A stretch of DNA of 64,000 nucleotides from Rathayibacter sp. SW19 (GCF_030866825.1 NZ_CP133020.1:1116001-1180000); one strand, 5' to 3'. Shown: positions 1 through 8,871, counted from the stretch's first letter. Notes: generated by a model not told the origin, from the sequence alone. Program-made: numbers and translations.

Positions 1-389
1 CTGGCCGGGAACTTCGCGGTCAGGTTCGCAATCAGGCCCTTGGATGCGAACTCGGCCGGCCAGATGACGTCGGTGAGCACGACATCGTAGGTACCTGCCG
101 GCGCAGACGTGACGATCTTGTCGTGAAGCGCCTCGTATGCCACGTAGGTCGGATTCACCTTGATCTTCGGGTATTTCTTCTCGAACGCTGCGATCATGGC
201 GTTGATGTCGGTGTCGGAATAGCCGGCCTGTTTCATGAACAGTGCATTGATCGTTCCGCTGTTGTCGCCGGTTGCCCCCGTGACGGACCCTGCTCCGGTC
301 ACGCTGCAACCGGAGATGACGAGCGTGATCGCCGCTGTAACCGCGATCCCGCTGACTATGCGCCGAATGCGCCTCTTACTTGACTTCAT
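1..389 (-). CDS. Sugar ABC transporter substrate-binding lipoprotein (C-terminus cut by window edge)
   Basis: Only the first 129 residues are in the window. The ATG at 389 gives a basic N-terminus, a hydrophobic stretch and a lipobox ending at Cys28 (context LVISGC), so this is an exported lipoprotein. The mature part (FEKKYPKIKVN, then YEALHDKIVT and YDVVLTDVIWPAEF) reads like family 1 extracellular solute-binding proteins for sugars. It follows the sugar-kinase gene in the same direction with a 14-nt overlap, so the two are probably cotranscribed and translationally coupled. The substrate cannot be inferred; an amino sugar or oligosaccharide is plausible from the BadF-type kinase next door. 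Confidence 0.85.
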   Translation of the reverse strand, partial: MKSSKRRIRRIVSGIAVTAAITLVISGCSVTGAGSVTGATGDNSGTINALFMKQAGYSDTDINAMIAAFEKKYPKIKVNPTYVAYEALHDKIVTSAPAGTYDVVLTDVIWPAEFASKGLIANLTAKFPA

Positions 390-1368
390 GTGTTCCTCCG
401 AACCCAGACATCGTTGATTGGTTTTCGAATTCTGTGCTGTGCGTTGTGTTGCCCTGTGTTGTGTTGCGCTGTCTTGTACTGCCCTGTGTGACGAGTCGTC
501 GCGCGAGTGCGACGGCTCCGATGACGGGCGGGTCGGCCAGCAGGCTGACCGCCAGCCCGAGATTGAGTGCTTCGATGTGCCGAGTCAGTGCCCGGTACAG
601 GCGAGGCTGGTTCGTGATCACGCCGCCCGCGCACACCACGTCAACGCCGACTGCGCCTCGCGCGTGCACGCGCGCAACATCCCGCGCCAGGATGCACGCA
701 GCCTCGTCGATGATCTGCGCGGCGATGGCGCTTCCCTGGTCCGCGGAGTTGAACACCAGCGGTCCGAGCCGCGCCCAGGCTGCCAGACTCGCGTTCGCGG
801 TGAATTCGGCCGCCATCACCGCGACGTCGTCGACACCGAAGTGCTCCATCAGCCGGAGCGCGAGGCGATCCGGTTCTTTGCCCTCGTCGTCGGCATCCGT
901 CACCGCCCGAACAGCCTCGCGCGCGAGGCTCGGTGCGCTTCCCGGGTCGTCGAGCAGGTAGCCGTGCCCGCCTGCTGCCACAACATGGCCGCTCGCGCTG
1001 TGTCCGACGACCTTGGACCCTGTGCCGACGATGACCGAGACGGCCTCGTCGAGTCCGGCAGCGAGCGCGACGAGCTCGACGTCGTTCACCGCGATCACCG
1101 GTCCGACGCGGGCAGCGGTCAGGAGCGCGCTGAACTGATCGATTTGGTGGCGGCTGTCCAAGTCGTGCGCCCCGATGGCGAGGGGGGCGGCATCCGCACC
1201 GTCGAGGTGGGCGAACAGTCCGAGCAGGCGTTCGGCGTTGGAGTCGTGCGCGAGCAAGGTGCCCTGCAGCCAGTCCTTCGTCGGAACGCTCAGGTCAAGT
1301 AGCACGTTGTCGTCGGACTCGGCGCGCACATGCGTCTTGGTACCGCCCAGATCGATGCCGACGATCAC
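376..1368 (-). CDS. BadF/BadG/BcrA/BcrD-type ATPase, N-acetylglucosamine-kinase-like
   Basis: A 330-aa protein of the ASKHA (actin-like ATPase) fold. The N-terminal phosphate-1 motif GIDLGGTKT is at residues 4-12, a second phosphate loop (VIVGTGSKVVG) lies near 110-120, and an adenosine-type motif (VCAGGVITNQP) near 250. Proteins of this family next to sugar ABC transporters usually phosphorylate N-acetylglucosamine or related sugars; the real substrate is inference here. The stop overlaps the start of the binding-protein gene. A palindrome lies just upstream of the start codon, between this gene and the ROK regulator, suggesting repression by that regulator. The C-terminal 30 residues (QGSTRQRNTTQGN region) are low-complexity and may be dispensable. 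Confidence 0.8.
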   Translation of the reverse strand: MIVGIDLGGTKTHVRAESDDNVLLDLSVPTKDWLQGTLLAHDSNAERLLGLFAHLDGADAAPLAIGAHDLDSRHQIDQFSALLTAARVGPVIAVNDVELVALAAGLDEAVSVIVGTGSKVVGHSASGHVVAAGGHGYLLDDPGSAPSLAREAVRAVTDADDEGKEPDRLALRLMEHFGVDDVAVMAAEFTANASLAAWARLGPLVFNSADQGSAIAAQIIDEAACILARDVARVHARGAVGVDVVCAGGVITNQPRLYRALTRHIEALNLGLAVSLLADPPVIGAVALARRLVTQGSTRQRNTTQGNTTHSTEFENQSTMSGFGGTHEVK

Positions 1369-1391
1369 ATCAACTCCCGTGTTGAATCACT

Positions 1392-1412
1392 TTCTTATCG
1401 GACTGATAAGAA
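1392..1412. promoter_or_regulatory. Perfect palindrome, candidate ROK operator
   Basis: TTCTTATC-GGACT-GATAAGAA: perfect 8-bp arms around a 5-bp spacer, about 24 bp upstream of the kinase start. Size and position fit an operator for the adjacent ROK repressor. A weaker, imperfect AT-rich match (TTATTGTC-ACACT-ATCAA) lies at about 2743-2760, upstream of the regulator itself. Confidence 0.5.
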
Positions 1413-1478
1413 GTAACCCGAGCATATCCACGCCGTTCGCCGGTTGTCAAGGCGCGGCGTGCGGCGTCGGCGAGTTCG

Positions 1479-2708
1479 TCAGTACGACAGGTACGCGAAG
1501 TTGTTGACCTCGGCAGCGGCCAGCTCAGCGGCGCCGATCAGCACAGCGTCCTCTCTAAACGCCGCAACTTCGATCCGTGGCACCCGAATGATGCGCCCCG
1601 TGAGCCGTCGCTGGATCTCCGGGACGAGCGCTTCGGCATTGCCGAAGGTGCTGGCGATGACGACCAGCTCCGGGTCCAGGATGATCACCAGAGCGGCGAC
1701 CGCCATCGAGATCATGTCGACGATCTCGGTGGCCAGTTCTTGCGCCGCCCGGTCGCCGTTCGAGGCCAGCGCCAGGATTTCCTCTGCGGTGGTGAGAGTG
1801 CCATCCGGCACGGGGATGCCGCGTTCTCGGGCCTGCCGGGTGATCGCCGCTGATCCGATGCGGTCCTCGAGGTCGCCGTGCTCGCCGTAGGAGCGCCCGA
1901 ACGCCGAGCGATCCATGAGCAGGTAGCCAACCTCGCCCGCGTTCGCGGTCGCGCCGAGGTACAACTCGCCGTTGGTGATGATGCCGGCGCCGAGCCCGCG
2001 ATTCAGGAGCAAGGCCACCAGGCTTGTGGAACCCCGCCCGGAACCGCGGCGCAACTCCCCGAACGCCAGAGCATCGGCGTCATTTGCGACGACGAGCGGC
2101 AGATCGAATTCCGCGCCGAGAATGCGCCCGAGCGGTATCTCGTCCCAGCCGATCTCCGGCATGCTCGCCACGAGTCCGTTGGGTGGCAGCACGGTTCCTG
2201 GAACCGCAACGCAGAGGGCGACGCACGGTGCAGACATCCGGTCGGCGGCGGCGATCAGGTAGCGCAGCAGGTCCCCGATCGAGGCCAACTGGCGTTCTTG
2301 CACTTCAAGTTTGTGTTCGGCCGGCACGTCGGGCCCGGTGCTGTCTTCCAGGGCGACGTCCCGCCGGAAAACGATTCGGCCCTCCAAATCCACCAGCACT
2401 CCGGATGCCCGCTCCGCATGAACCTGAACGGATGCCACCGACCGCGCCCGACCTGCGTACCGCAGGAGCAACGATGGCCGGCCCCCACTGGATGGCTCAC
2501 TTCCCGCCACAGCGATAATGCGCTCGTCCAGCAGCGCTGCGGTGAGGCGGTTGACCGTTGCAGAACTTAAGCCCGTCCGCCGGCAGATTTCGCGCTTCGA
2601 CAGGGCACCCGAGTTGCGAAGCAGTTCGATGATCGCAGTCCGGTTGACCTGTGCCAGGGACCGGGTCGTTGCGGCCCCTGTCGATCGCGCTGCCTTCGTA
2701 CCGGCCAT
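1479..2708 (-). CDS. ROK-family transcriptional repressor (NagC/XylR type)
   Basis: A 409-aa protein with an N-terminal winged helix-turn-helix (residues about 20-70, ALSKREICRRTGLSSATVNR) followed by a ROK sugar-binding domain. The ROK part has NDADALAFGE and GLGAGIITNGELYLGATANAGEVGYLLMD-like segments. The usual Cys-rich zinc motif of ROK proteins is not obvious. It presumably senses the sugar or sugar phosphate handled by the downstream kinase and transporter, which lie in the same direction 110 bp away. The gap holds a perfect palindrome (1392-1412). Confidence 0.85.
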   Translation of the reverse strand: MAGTKAARSTGAATTRSLAQVNRTAIIELLRNSGALSKREICRRTGLSSATVNRLTAALLDERIIAVAGSEPSSGGRPSLLLRYAGRARSVASVQVHAERASGVLVDLEGRIVFRRDVALEDSTGPDVPAEHKLEVQERQLASIGDLLRYLIAAADRMSAPCVALCVAVPGTVLPPNGLVASMPEIGWDEIPLGRILGAEFDLPLVVANDADALAFGELRRGSGRGSTSLVALLLNRGLGAGIITNGELYLGATANAGEVGYLLMDRSAFGRSYGEHGDLEDRIGSAAITRQARERGIPVPDGTLTTAEEILALASNGDRAAQELATEIVDMISMAVAALVIILDPELVVIASTFGNAEALVPEIQRRLTGRIIRVPRIEVAAFREDAVLIGAAELAAAEVNNFAYLSY

Positions 2709-2892
2709 CGGTGCTCATTCCCTACTGACGATGAAGCTCACTTTATTGTCACACTATCAACTAACTCGTTCCGCCAAGCTCGCTGTCGGATGTTGGGATG
2801 CGCGGCAGTTTATCGGGCATGATTGGTGATGGTCGTGTCGCTCGGCGCCGAAACCTTCGATTCAAGCGGTATCACGCAGTAAAGGAGCATCC

Positions 2893-3033
2893 GTGGAATT
2901 CATCTTGTTCGCATTCGGATTCGTGATTTTCATTCCGATCTCGATCTGGGCGGTGGCCGCCGGGCTGCAGAACACCCGACAGGAGCAGCGCGAGCAAAAG
3001 CTCGCGCTTGCGCACCCCGAACTCGAGCACTAG
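2893..3033 (+). CDS. Small single-pass membrane protein, 46 aa
   Basis: A GTG start at 2893 is preceded by AAAGGAG six bases upstream. The product begins MEFILFAFGFVIFIPISIW, one transmembrane helix over residues 3-24, followed by a charged tail (TRQEQREQKLALAHPELEH). No function can be assigned. The ribosome binding site and the membrane-then-charged layout support a real gene too short for standard callers. Confidence 0.6.
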   Translation: MEFILFAFGFVIFIPISIWAVAAGLQNTRQEQREQKLALAHPELEH

Positions 3034-3136
3034 CTCCCCCGAGGTGCCGATGCCGCAACCATGCGCGCTCGCGTTCGACGGCGCACGGCAAACCCAGGGC
3101 TTCGAAGCCGTGTCCGCTTCGAAGCAGTGTGTGTGG

Positions 3137-3209
3137 TGCGCCCGGTGGGGCTCGAACCCACGACCCGCGGATTAAAAGTCCGATGCTCTACCAACTGAGC
3201 TACAGGCGC
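3137..3209 (-). tRNA. tRNA-Lys (anticodon TTT)
   Basis: On the minus strand a 73-nt cloverleaf begins GCGCCTGTAGCTCAG and ends with the T-arm GGTTCGAACCC and acceptor CGGGCGC plus discriminator A. The acceptor stem GCGCCTG/CGGGCGC pairs with one G-U. The anticodon loop CTTTTAA carries TTT. Confidence 0.96.
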
Positions 3210-3344
3210 GCACCCGTTAATCTATCGCGAATTCGCCATGTCGTTTCACACAGCACGTTCGGCAGCGGCGTTGCGAGGCTGCGCCTGCGATGATTGTCTG
3301 AATGGCGATTGCGCGCAGGAGCCGGGCAGTTGGGAGGACACACG

Positions 3345-3974
3345 ATGGCGGATGACTTCCACAAGCCGACTCTGTTCTCGGGCAGCAGGTTTGACTCGTG
3401 GCGCGGTGCGGACGACCCGGCTGAGACCATGCGGATCGCTCACGAAACTGCGCACGCACTACTCACGAGAGTGCGGGCCCAGCCCGACGCGGAGGTCGTC
3501 GATCGGCTCGTCGCGTTCACCGACGAGAACGGAATCGACGCGATAGCGGAGCTATGGGCGCGGTCATCGGCGCGGAGCCTTCCTGGCGCCCTCTGGCGCA
3601 TTTATCTGTTGCGGCTGTTGATCCGGCAGGATCCAGAGGGCACGAGCTTTCTGTTCCAGCGCGGCGTCGAGATCACGACGACGATCGACCCGGTCATTGC
3701 AGGGGCCCCGACCCCGACCGGGCCGGCGGAAATCACGGAGCTGGCCGATCGCATCCTGCGCGGTCTATTCGAGGGCGACTTCGCAATCGCCCTCGAACGC
3801 GCAGCCGCATTCTGTCGCGTCACAGCGGCCGGTTGCACCAGCGTTGCAGACGATTTGGATGCGACGGAGCCGACGCGCTCAAGCGAACTCACCACACGTG
3901 CCCTGCGCTTTTCAGAGACTGCCACAGAGCTGGCCGGATGCGCGCGACTCTGGCGCGAGGACTCGCTCGAATAG
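3345..3974 (+). CDS. Conserved hypothetical protein, 209 aa
   Basis: The start is ATG 3345 (MADDFHKPTLFSGSRFDSW), with GGAGGA about 10 bases upstream; an upstream in-frame ATG at 3294 lacks a good ribosome site. The protein is soluble and mainly helical, with no motif I can name. The N-terminal block (PTLFSGSRFDSWRGADDP) resembles a conserved family seen across Microbacteriaceae that is often mislabelled as an RNA polymerase subunit. It is unrelated to rpoB. It sits alone downstream of tRNA-Lys. Confidence 0.7.
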   Translation: MADDFHKPTLFSGSRFDSWRGADDPAETMRIAHETAHALLTRVRAQPDAEVVDRLVAFTDENGIDAIAELWARSSARSLPGALWRIYLLRLLIRQDPEGTSFLFQRGVEITTTIDPVIAGAPTPTGPAEITELADRILRGLFEGDFAIALERAAAFCRVTAAGCTSVADDLDATEPTRSSELTTRALRFSETATELAGCARLWREDSLE

Positions 3975-4234
3975 TCGGGCCGCAGAACGCCTCTCGGCGG
4001 GAGGCCGCTCGGAGCGGCAAATATTGGAGCCCGGGGTTACTGCGGCCCGGCCGTGTTCAAGTGTAGACGACCCTGATTCACACCGCGATGTCTGTTCGTG
4101 CGCTCTGAGCGAAGCCCCAGAAATAGCCGACCCAGGTCGCTGCAGACTCGAAAAGATGCACTCGCGGCCGGAACAGGGCACAATACAGAGACGTTGTGAC
4201 GCACGATCGCACGGGCGCCACCACGCGAGAGACC

Positions 4235-4279
4235 GCGGCGTTACTGGGCGGAGAAGACCCCCGGTAACGCCGCCTTTCT
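4235..4279 (+). terminator. Strong hairpin, probable terminator or end of a small RNA
   Basis: GCGGCGTTAC (4235-4244) pairs with GTAACGCCGC (4264-4273), extended inside by GGG/CCC, and is followed by CTTTCTG. It lies 260 bp past the preceding gene, an unusual distance. A CACAAT hexamer at about 4178 could be a -10 box, so a roughly 90-nt RNA ending here is possible. The rest of 3975-4234 shows no convincing gene. Confidence 0.5.
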
Positions 4280-4289
4280 GTGCGCCCCG

Positions 4290-4583
4290 CTGGTCGAGTA
4301 GCCCGCGAGCGTAGCGAGCGGGCGTATCGAGACCGAGGGTCGCCGAGCCCGCGGGTCTCGATACGCGTATTCGCTGCGCTCATGCGCTACTCGACCACCG
4401 GTGCTGAGGGCGGTCGCGCCTGCGGGTCTCGATACGCGTATTCGCTGCGCTCATGCGCTACTCGACCACCGGTGCTGAGGGCGGTCGCGCCCGCGGGTCT
4501 CGATACGCGTATTCGCTACGCTCATGCGCTACTCGACCACCGGTGCTGAGGGTCGCTACGCTCATGCGCTACTCGACCACCGT
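4290..4583. repeat. 71-bp tandem repeats of the intergenic palindromic element
   Basis: Three near-identical units start at 4351, 4422 and 4493 (exact 71-bp period), each running from GCGGGTCTCGATACGCG to CTACTCGACCACCGGTG. They are preceded by an inverted copy (GGTCGAGTAGCCCGCGAG) and followed by a partial fourth copy. Each unit can fold because the TCGAGTAG and CTACTCGA ends are complementary. Related single copies occur near 12.1, 18.6, 24.1 and 35.2 kb. The block ends 9 bp before the pstB stop codon. Confidence 0.85.
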
Positions 4584-4591
4584 GGCGGAGG

Positions 4592-5371
4592 CTACCCGAA
4601 GCGACCGGAGACGTAGTCTTCCGTTGCCTGGACGGTCGGGTTCGAGAAGATCGAGACGGTATCGCCGTATTCGATGAGTTTGCCCGGCTTGCCGGTGCCT
4701 GCGATGTTGAAGAACGCGGTTCGGTCAGAGACGCGCGATGCCTGCTGCATGTTGTGGGTGACGATGACGATCGTGTACTCCTGCTTGAGCTCCTCGATCA
4801 GGTCCTCGATGGCCAGCGTGGAGATCGGGTCAAGTGCTGAGCACGGCTCGTCCATCAGCAGCACATCGGGGGAGACCGCGATCGCGCGGGCGATGCACAG
4901 GCGTTGCTGCTGCCCGCCTGAAATGCCGGAGCCGGGGATGCTCAGACGATCCTTGACCTCGTTCCACAGGTTCGCGCGTTGCAGTGACTTCTCGACGAGG
5001 TCGTCCTGCTCGCTCTTGGGCATCCGCCGGTTGTTGAGCTTGACACCGGCGAGCACATTGTCGCGGATCGACATCGTCGGAAACGGATTCGGCCGCTGAA
5101 AGACCATGCCGACCTGGCGGCGCACAAGCACGGGGTCGACCCCGGGGCCGTACAGGTCATTGCCGTCGATGCGCACCTCGCCTTCGACGCGGGCGCCGGG
5201 AATCACCTCGTGCATGCGGTTGAGGGTGCGCAGGAAGGTGGACTTGCCGCATCCGCTCGGTCCGATGAACGCGGTGACGGTGCGCGGTTCGATCGTCAGC
5301 TCGACGCCCTCGACGGCCTTGAACTTGCTGTAGTACACGTTGAGGTCGCGGACCTCGATGCGCTTGGACAC
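4592..5371 (-). CDS. pstB: Phosphate ABC transporter ATP-binding protein PstB
   Basis: A 259-aa ATPase with Walker A GPSGCGKST (37-45), Q-loop near 92, signature SGGQQQ (151-156) and Walker B VLLMDEP (170-176). MSKRIEVRDLNVYYSKFKAV and the late motif RTAFFNIAGTGKPGKLIEYG are typical of PstB. It drives high-affinity phosphate import through PstA/PstC at the inner face of the membrane. It is the last gene of pstSCAB, 31 bp after pstA. Confidence 0.97.
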   Translation of the reverse strand: MSKRIEVRDLNVYYSKFKAVEGVELTIEPRTVTAFIGPSGCGKSTFLRTLNRMHEVIPGARVEGEVRIDGNDLYGPGVDPVLVRRQVGMVFQRPNPFPTMSIRDNVLAGVKLNNRRMPKSEQDDLVEKSLQRANLWNEVKDRLSIPGSGISGGQQQRLCIARAIAVSPDVLLMDEPCSALDPISTLAIEDLIEELKQEYTIVIVTHNMQQASRVSDRTAFFNIAGTGKPGKLIEYGDTVSIFSNPTVQATEDYVSGRFG

Positions 5372-5402
5372 GGTGTGTTCCTTCGGTTTGATTGGCGAGA
5401 CT

Positions 5403-6491
5403 TCAGCGGCCGTACTTCGGCGCGAACGCCTTGGCGACGATGCGGCCGATCAAGTTCAGCAGCATCACGATGATGATCAGGGTGAGCGCACCCGCCCAGG
5501 CGCGATCCAGGAACGCAGACGCGGGTGTGCCCTGGTTCGCGTACTGGGTGTACACGAACACGGGTAGGGTCATCATGCGCTCGCTGAACAGGTTGTAGTT
5601 CATACTCGCCGTGAATCCGGCAACGATCAACAGCGGTGCGGTTTCACCGATCACGCGGGCCACGGCGAGCATGACGCCGGTGGTCAGCCCGGCGAGAGAG
5701 GTGGGCAGCACCACCTTCAGCACGGTCAGCCATTTGGGAACTCCGAGTGCGAAGGATGCCTCACGCAGTTCGTTCGGCACCAGACGCAGGATCTCCTCGC
5801 TGGAGCGCACGACGACGGGGATCATCAGAACAGACAGCGCGATCGACCCCATGAAGCCGCTGCGGATGCCGGGCTGATTGAAGATCAGCGCGAACAGCGC
5901 GTATGCGAACAGGCCGGCGACGATCGAGGGGATGCCCATCATCACGTCGACCAGGAATGTGATGCCGCGTGCGAGGTGGCCCCGACCGTATTCGACCAGA
6001 TAGATGGATGCCAGCAGGCCGATCGGCACGGAGATCAGCGCGGCCATGCCGGTCACCTCCAGCGTGCCGACGACGGCGTGCAGTGCGCCGCCGCCCGGGC
6101 CGATGACGTTGCGCATCGACTCGGAGAAAAAGTTCGCGTCGAACCGGGCGAGGCCGTTGGCCACGACGGTCCAGAGCAGGGAGATCAGTGGAAGCAGGGC
6201 GATCACGAACGCGGTCGCCACCAGCGAGGTGATCAGCCGGTCGATGGCCTTTCGGCTGCCCTCGACGAGAAGCGAAAGCACGTAGAGCACGACGTCGAAC
6301 AGGATGGTGCCGAAGAAGATTGCTCCGACAACGTTGAAACTCGCGGCAGCACCGCTTGCAGCGAGCACGGCGAAGATCGCGCCGAAGATCACCCAGCTGC
6401 CGACCAGCACCATCCAGGTGGTGCCGCGGGGGAGCTTGCCCGCCGTCAACGCGTTGCCGATCGGGCGGGCGGTGAGCGTTGCGGTGGCCAT
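5403..6491 (-). CDS. pstA: Phosphate ABC transporter permease PstA
   Basis: A 362-aa multi-pass membrane protein. An extended N-terminus with two or three helices precedes the canonical permease core. The EAA-like loop ELREASFALGVPKWLTVLKVVLP is clear, as is the PstA sequence IGETAPLLIVAG. It partners with PstC to form the phosphate channel. Its start codon overlaps the end of pstC by one base, which indicates translational coupling. Confidence 0.95.
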   Translation of the reverse strand: MATATLTARPIGNALTAGKLPRGTTWMVLVGSWVIFGAIFAVLAASGAAASFNVVGAIFFGTILFDVVLYVLSLLVEGSRKAIDRLITSLVATAFVIALLPLISLLWTVVANGLARFDANFFSESMRNVIGPGGGALHAVVGTLEVTGMAALISVPIGLLASIYLVEYGRGHLARGITFLVDVMMGIPSIVAGLFAYALFALIFNQPGIRSGFMGSIALSVLMIPVVVRSSEEILRLVPNELREASFALGVPKWLTVLKVVLPTSLAGLTTGVMLAVARVIGETAPLLIVAGFTASMNYNLFSERMMTLPVFVYTQYANQGTPASAFLDRAWAGALTLIIIVMLLNLIGRIVAKAFAPKYGR

Positions 6492-7552
6492 CAGTTCGCT
6501 CCCGAGAAGGCTTTGCGGCGCCCGACGATCCAGCGGGCGAGCACGTTGACGAGCAGGGTGACGACGAACAGCACGAGACCCGTCGCGAGCAGCGCGTTCA
6601 CGCTGATTCCGGATGCCTCGGGAAACTGCAGCGCGATGTTCGCTGCGATCGTATTCGGGTTCTGAGCCTGCAGGAGGAAGAAGTTGACGACGAGGGCCGG
6701 AGAGAGCACCATGGCGACCGCCATGGTCTCACCAAGCGCCCGGCCGAGGCCCATCATTGCGGCGGAGACGATGCCGGCGCGGCCGAACGGCAGCACGGCG
6801 ATGCGCACCATCTCCCACCGGGTCGCGCCGAGGGCGAGCGCGGCTTCTTCGTGCAGTCGCGGTGTCTGCAGGAAGATTTCGCGGCACATCGCGGTCATGA
6901 TCGGCAGCACCATGACTGCAAGCACGATGGCGGCGGTCAGGATGGTGCGGCCGGTACCGGAGACCGGCCCCGCGAACAGCGGAAACCAGCCGAGGTTGTC
7001 TGTCAGCCAGGCGTAGAACGGCTGCACGAACGGGGCGAGAGTCAGGATGCCCCAGAGCCCGAAGACAACGGACGGCACCGCGGCGAGCAGGTCGACGATG
7101 TAGCCGAGAGTCTGAGCGAGGCGGCGTGGGGCGTAGTGCGAGATGAACAGCGCGATCCCGATGGACAGCGGGGTGGCGATGAGCAGCGCGATCGCGGCCG
7201 ACCAGATCGTGCCGAAGACCAGCGGGCCAACATAGACCCAGAAGTTCGCCGCGTTGTTCGGCATCGTCTTCGGTCCGGCGACGAGGGCCGGAATGCTCTG
7301 AACGATCAGGAAGATCGCAACAGCGGCGAGAACGGCCAGGATGACGGAACCGGCCACGACGGTGCTGATCGAGAACACCCGGTCGCCGAGGCGAACCTTG
7401 ACCTTGCCCGTGCGCACGGCTTCGGCAAGCGTCGGACCGGTGCCGGCCGGCCCGCTACCTCGCGGTTCGGCGCCCGCCGGCCCGCTACCACTCAGTTCGG
7501 TGTCTGCCGGCTCGGGCGCTGCTGGCTCGATACCTGTCGTTTCCGTGGTCAT
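6491..7552 (-). CDS. pstC: Phosphate ABC transporter permease PstC
   Basis: A 353-aa membrane protein. I place the start at ATG 7552 (MTTETTGIEPAAPEPAD), which has GAGAAAG upstream; an in-frame ATG 31 codons earlier has no support. A hydrophilic Pro/Gly/Ala-rich head of about 50 residues is followed by six helices and the EAA-type loop HEEAALALGATRWEMVRIAVLP. ALGETMAVAMVLSPALVVN is characteristic of PstC. It is third from the 3' end of the pstSCAB operon. Confidence 0.94.
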   Translation of the reverse strand: MTTETTGIEPAAPEPADTELSGSGPAGAEPRGSGPAGTGPTLAEAVRTGKVKVRLGDRVFSISTVVAGSVILAVLAAVAIFLIVQSIPALVAGPKTMPNNAANFWVYVGPLVFGTIWSAAIALLIATPLSIGIALFISHYAPRRLAQTLGYIVDLLAAVPSVVFGLWGILTLAPFVQPFYAWLTDNLGWFPLFAGPVSGTGRTILTAAIVLAVMVLPIMTAMCREIFLQTPRLHEEAALALGATRWEMVRIAVLPFGRAGIVSAAMMGLGRALGETMAVAMVLSPALVVNFFLLQAQNPNTIAANIALQFPEASGISVNALLATGLVLFVVTLLVNVLARWIVGRRKAFSGAN

Positions 7553-7657
7553 GCTGCGCTTTCTCGCGGATCTGGGGTGTTCTGCGATTTCAGCGCCAGG
7601 GCCTGGGCTGCGCAGTGCCCGGGTCGTGCTCGACCCGGGCAACACCGCGTGGTTTGA

Positions 7658-8758
7658 CTACTTGATGGTGGCGATCGCCGTTGCCACCTTTGCTGCCAGT
7701 GTTGCGGACAACGGAGCGGATCCGGCAGACTTCGCGGCAGTCTGTTGGCCGGCGTCGCTGGCGATGTAGCTCGCGTAACCCTTCACCAGGGTTGCCTTCG
7801 CGGCATCCTTGTACTGCTGGCAGGCGATGAAGTAGCTCACCAGCACGAGCGGCCACGCGTTCGCGTCGGTGTTCGTGCGGTCGATTGCGATTGCCAGGTC
7901 GTTGCCGGTGCGTCCGCTGGCAATCGGCGACTTGGCGACCACGTCGGCGGCGCCCGCTGCGCTGATCTTCACGAATGCGCTGCCGACCTTGAGCTGTGCG
8001 ATGCTGAGACCGGCCGCGCCGGACTCGTCGATGTACGTGATGCTGTTCTTCGCGGCCTTGGTGGCGTCTGCGACACCGGACGTGCCTTTTGCCGCGTCAC
8101 CGACCTGGTATGGGAAGGTCTGCCCGGACGGCTTGGTCCACACGCTCGGCGCGTTTGCGGCCAGGTACTCTGTGAAGTTCTGCGTCGTGCCGGAGTCGTC
8201 GGAACGGTGCACGACCGTGATGGCTGCGTCCGGCAGCGTCGCGCCCGAGTTGAGCGCGGCGATCTTCGGATCGTTCCACTTCGTGATTGCACCGCTGAAG
8301 ATGCCTGCGATGGTGTCCGCGTCGAGCTTGAGGTCTTTCAGGCCGTCCACGTTGTACGCGATCGCAATCGGCGAGATGTAAACCGGAAGGTCGATCGCGG
8401 AACTGCCGGCGGCGCATCCGACGAAGTCACTCTTCAATTCGGTGTCCTTGAGGGCGGCATCCGAACCGGCAAAGTCGGCGGACCCGCCGATGAAGCTCGT
8501 GCGGCCGGCTCCGGAGCCCTGCGGGTCGTAGTTGATCGTCGCACCGCTGTTCGCGGTCTGAAAGCCGGCGGCCCAGGCAGTCTGCGCCGCGCCCTGTGCG
8601 GAGGAGCCGATGCCGTTGAGCGTGCCGGAGAAGGCTGCTGCGGCCGACGTGGTTGCTGTGCTTGCTGAACCGCCTGACTCGTTGGACGCGCAGGCAGTGA
8701 GTGCGAGGGCCGCCACGGCCAATACGGCTACGGGAGCGCCAAATCGCTTGAAATTCAC
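7658..8758 (-). CDS. pstS: Phosphate-binding lipoprotein PstS
   Basis: The start is GTG 8758 (MNFKRFGAPVAVLAV), with GAAGG 10 bases upstream. It gives a 366-aa precursor with a lipobox at Cys23 (ALTAC). The mature protein has the PstS signatures GIGSSAQG, YDPQGSGAGR, FAGSDAALKD and VHRSDDSGTTQNFTEYL, which line the phosphate-binding cleft. It captures phosphate outside the membrane for PstC/PstA. It is the first gene of the operon, and a PHO box lies about 95 bp upstream of the start. Confidence 0.96.
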   Translation of the reverse strand: MNFKRFGAPVAVLAVAALALTACASNESGGSASTATTSAAAAFSGTLNGIGSSAQGAAQTAWAAGFQTANSGATINYDPQGSGAGRTSFIGGSADFAGSDAALKDTELKSDFVGCAAGSSAIDLPVYISPIAIAYNVDGLKDLKLDADTIAGIFSGAITKWNDPKIAALNSGATLPDAAITVVHRSDDSGTTQNFTEYLAANAPSVWTKPSGQTFPYQVGDAAKGTSGVADATKAAKNSITYIDESGAAGLSIAQLKVGSAFVKISAAGAADVVAKSPIASGRTGNDLAIAIDRTNTDANAWPLVLVSYFIACQQYKDAAKATLVKGYASYIASDAGQQTAAKSAGSAPLSATLAAKVATAIATIK

Positions 8759-8849
8759 GGATGAACCCTTCGGGAATCGTGTTGTCGTCGTTCGGGCCGG
8801 TGCTGACCCGGTAGCGACGCTATTTCCCACACGTGACGAGGGTGCCTCT

Positions 8850-8871
8850 TCTCGGTGAACGGAAGGTTAAC
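8850..8871 (-). promoter_or_regulatory. PHO box upstream of pstS
   Basis: Reading the minus strand, GTTAACC-TTCC-GTTCACC is two direct repeats with 11-nt periodicity, matching the actinobacterial phosphate-regulator consensus GTTCACC(N4)GTTCACC. The likely binder is RegX3, encoded in this window. Confidence 0.7.

Noticed and set aside
2741..2760. Second full ROK operator upstream of the regulator
   Set aside because: The match to the 1392-1412 palindrome is too imperfect to call.
4351..4583. CRISPR array
   Set aside because: Direct tandem units with no variable spacers and no cas genes; the units belong to the dispersed intergenic repeat.
6479..7657. 392-codon open frame on the plus strand over pstC
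   Set aside because: Antisense shadow of a clear pstC; Arg/Asp/Gly-rich product without motifs, as expected of high-GC complement frames.
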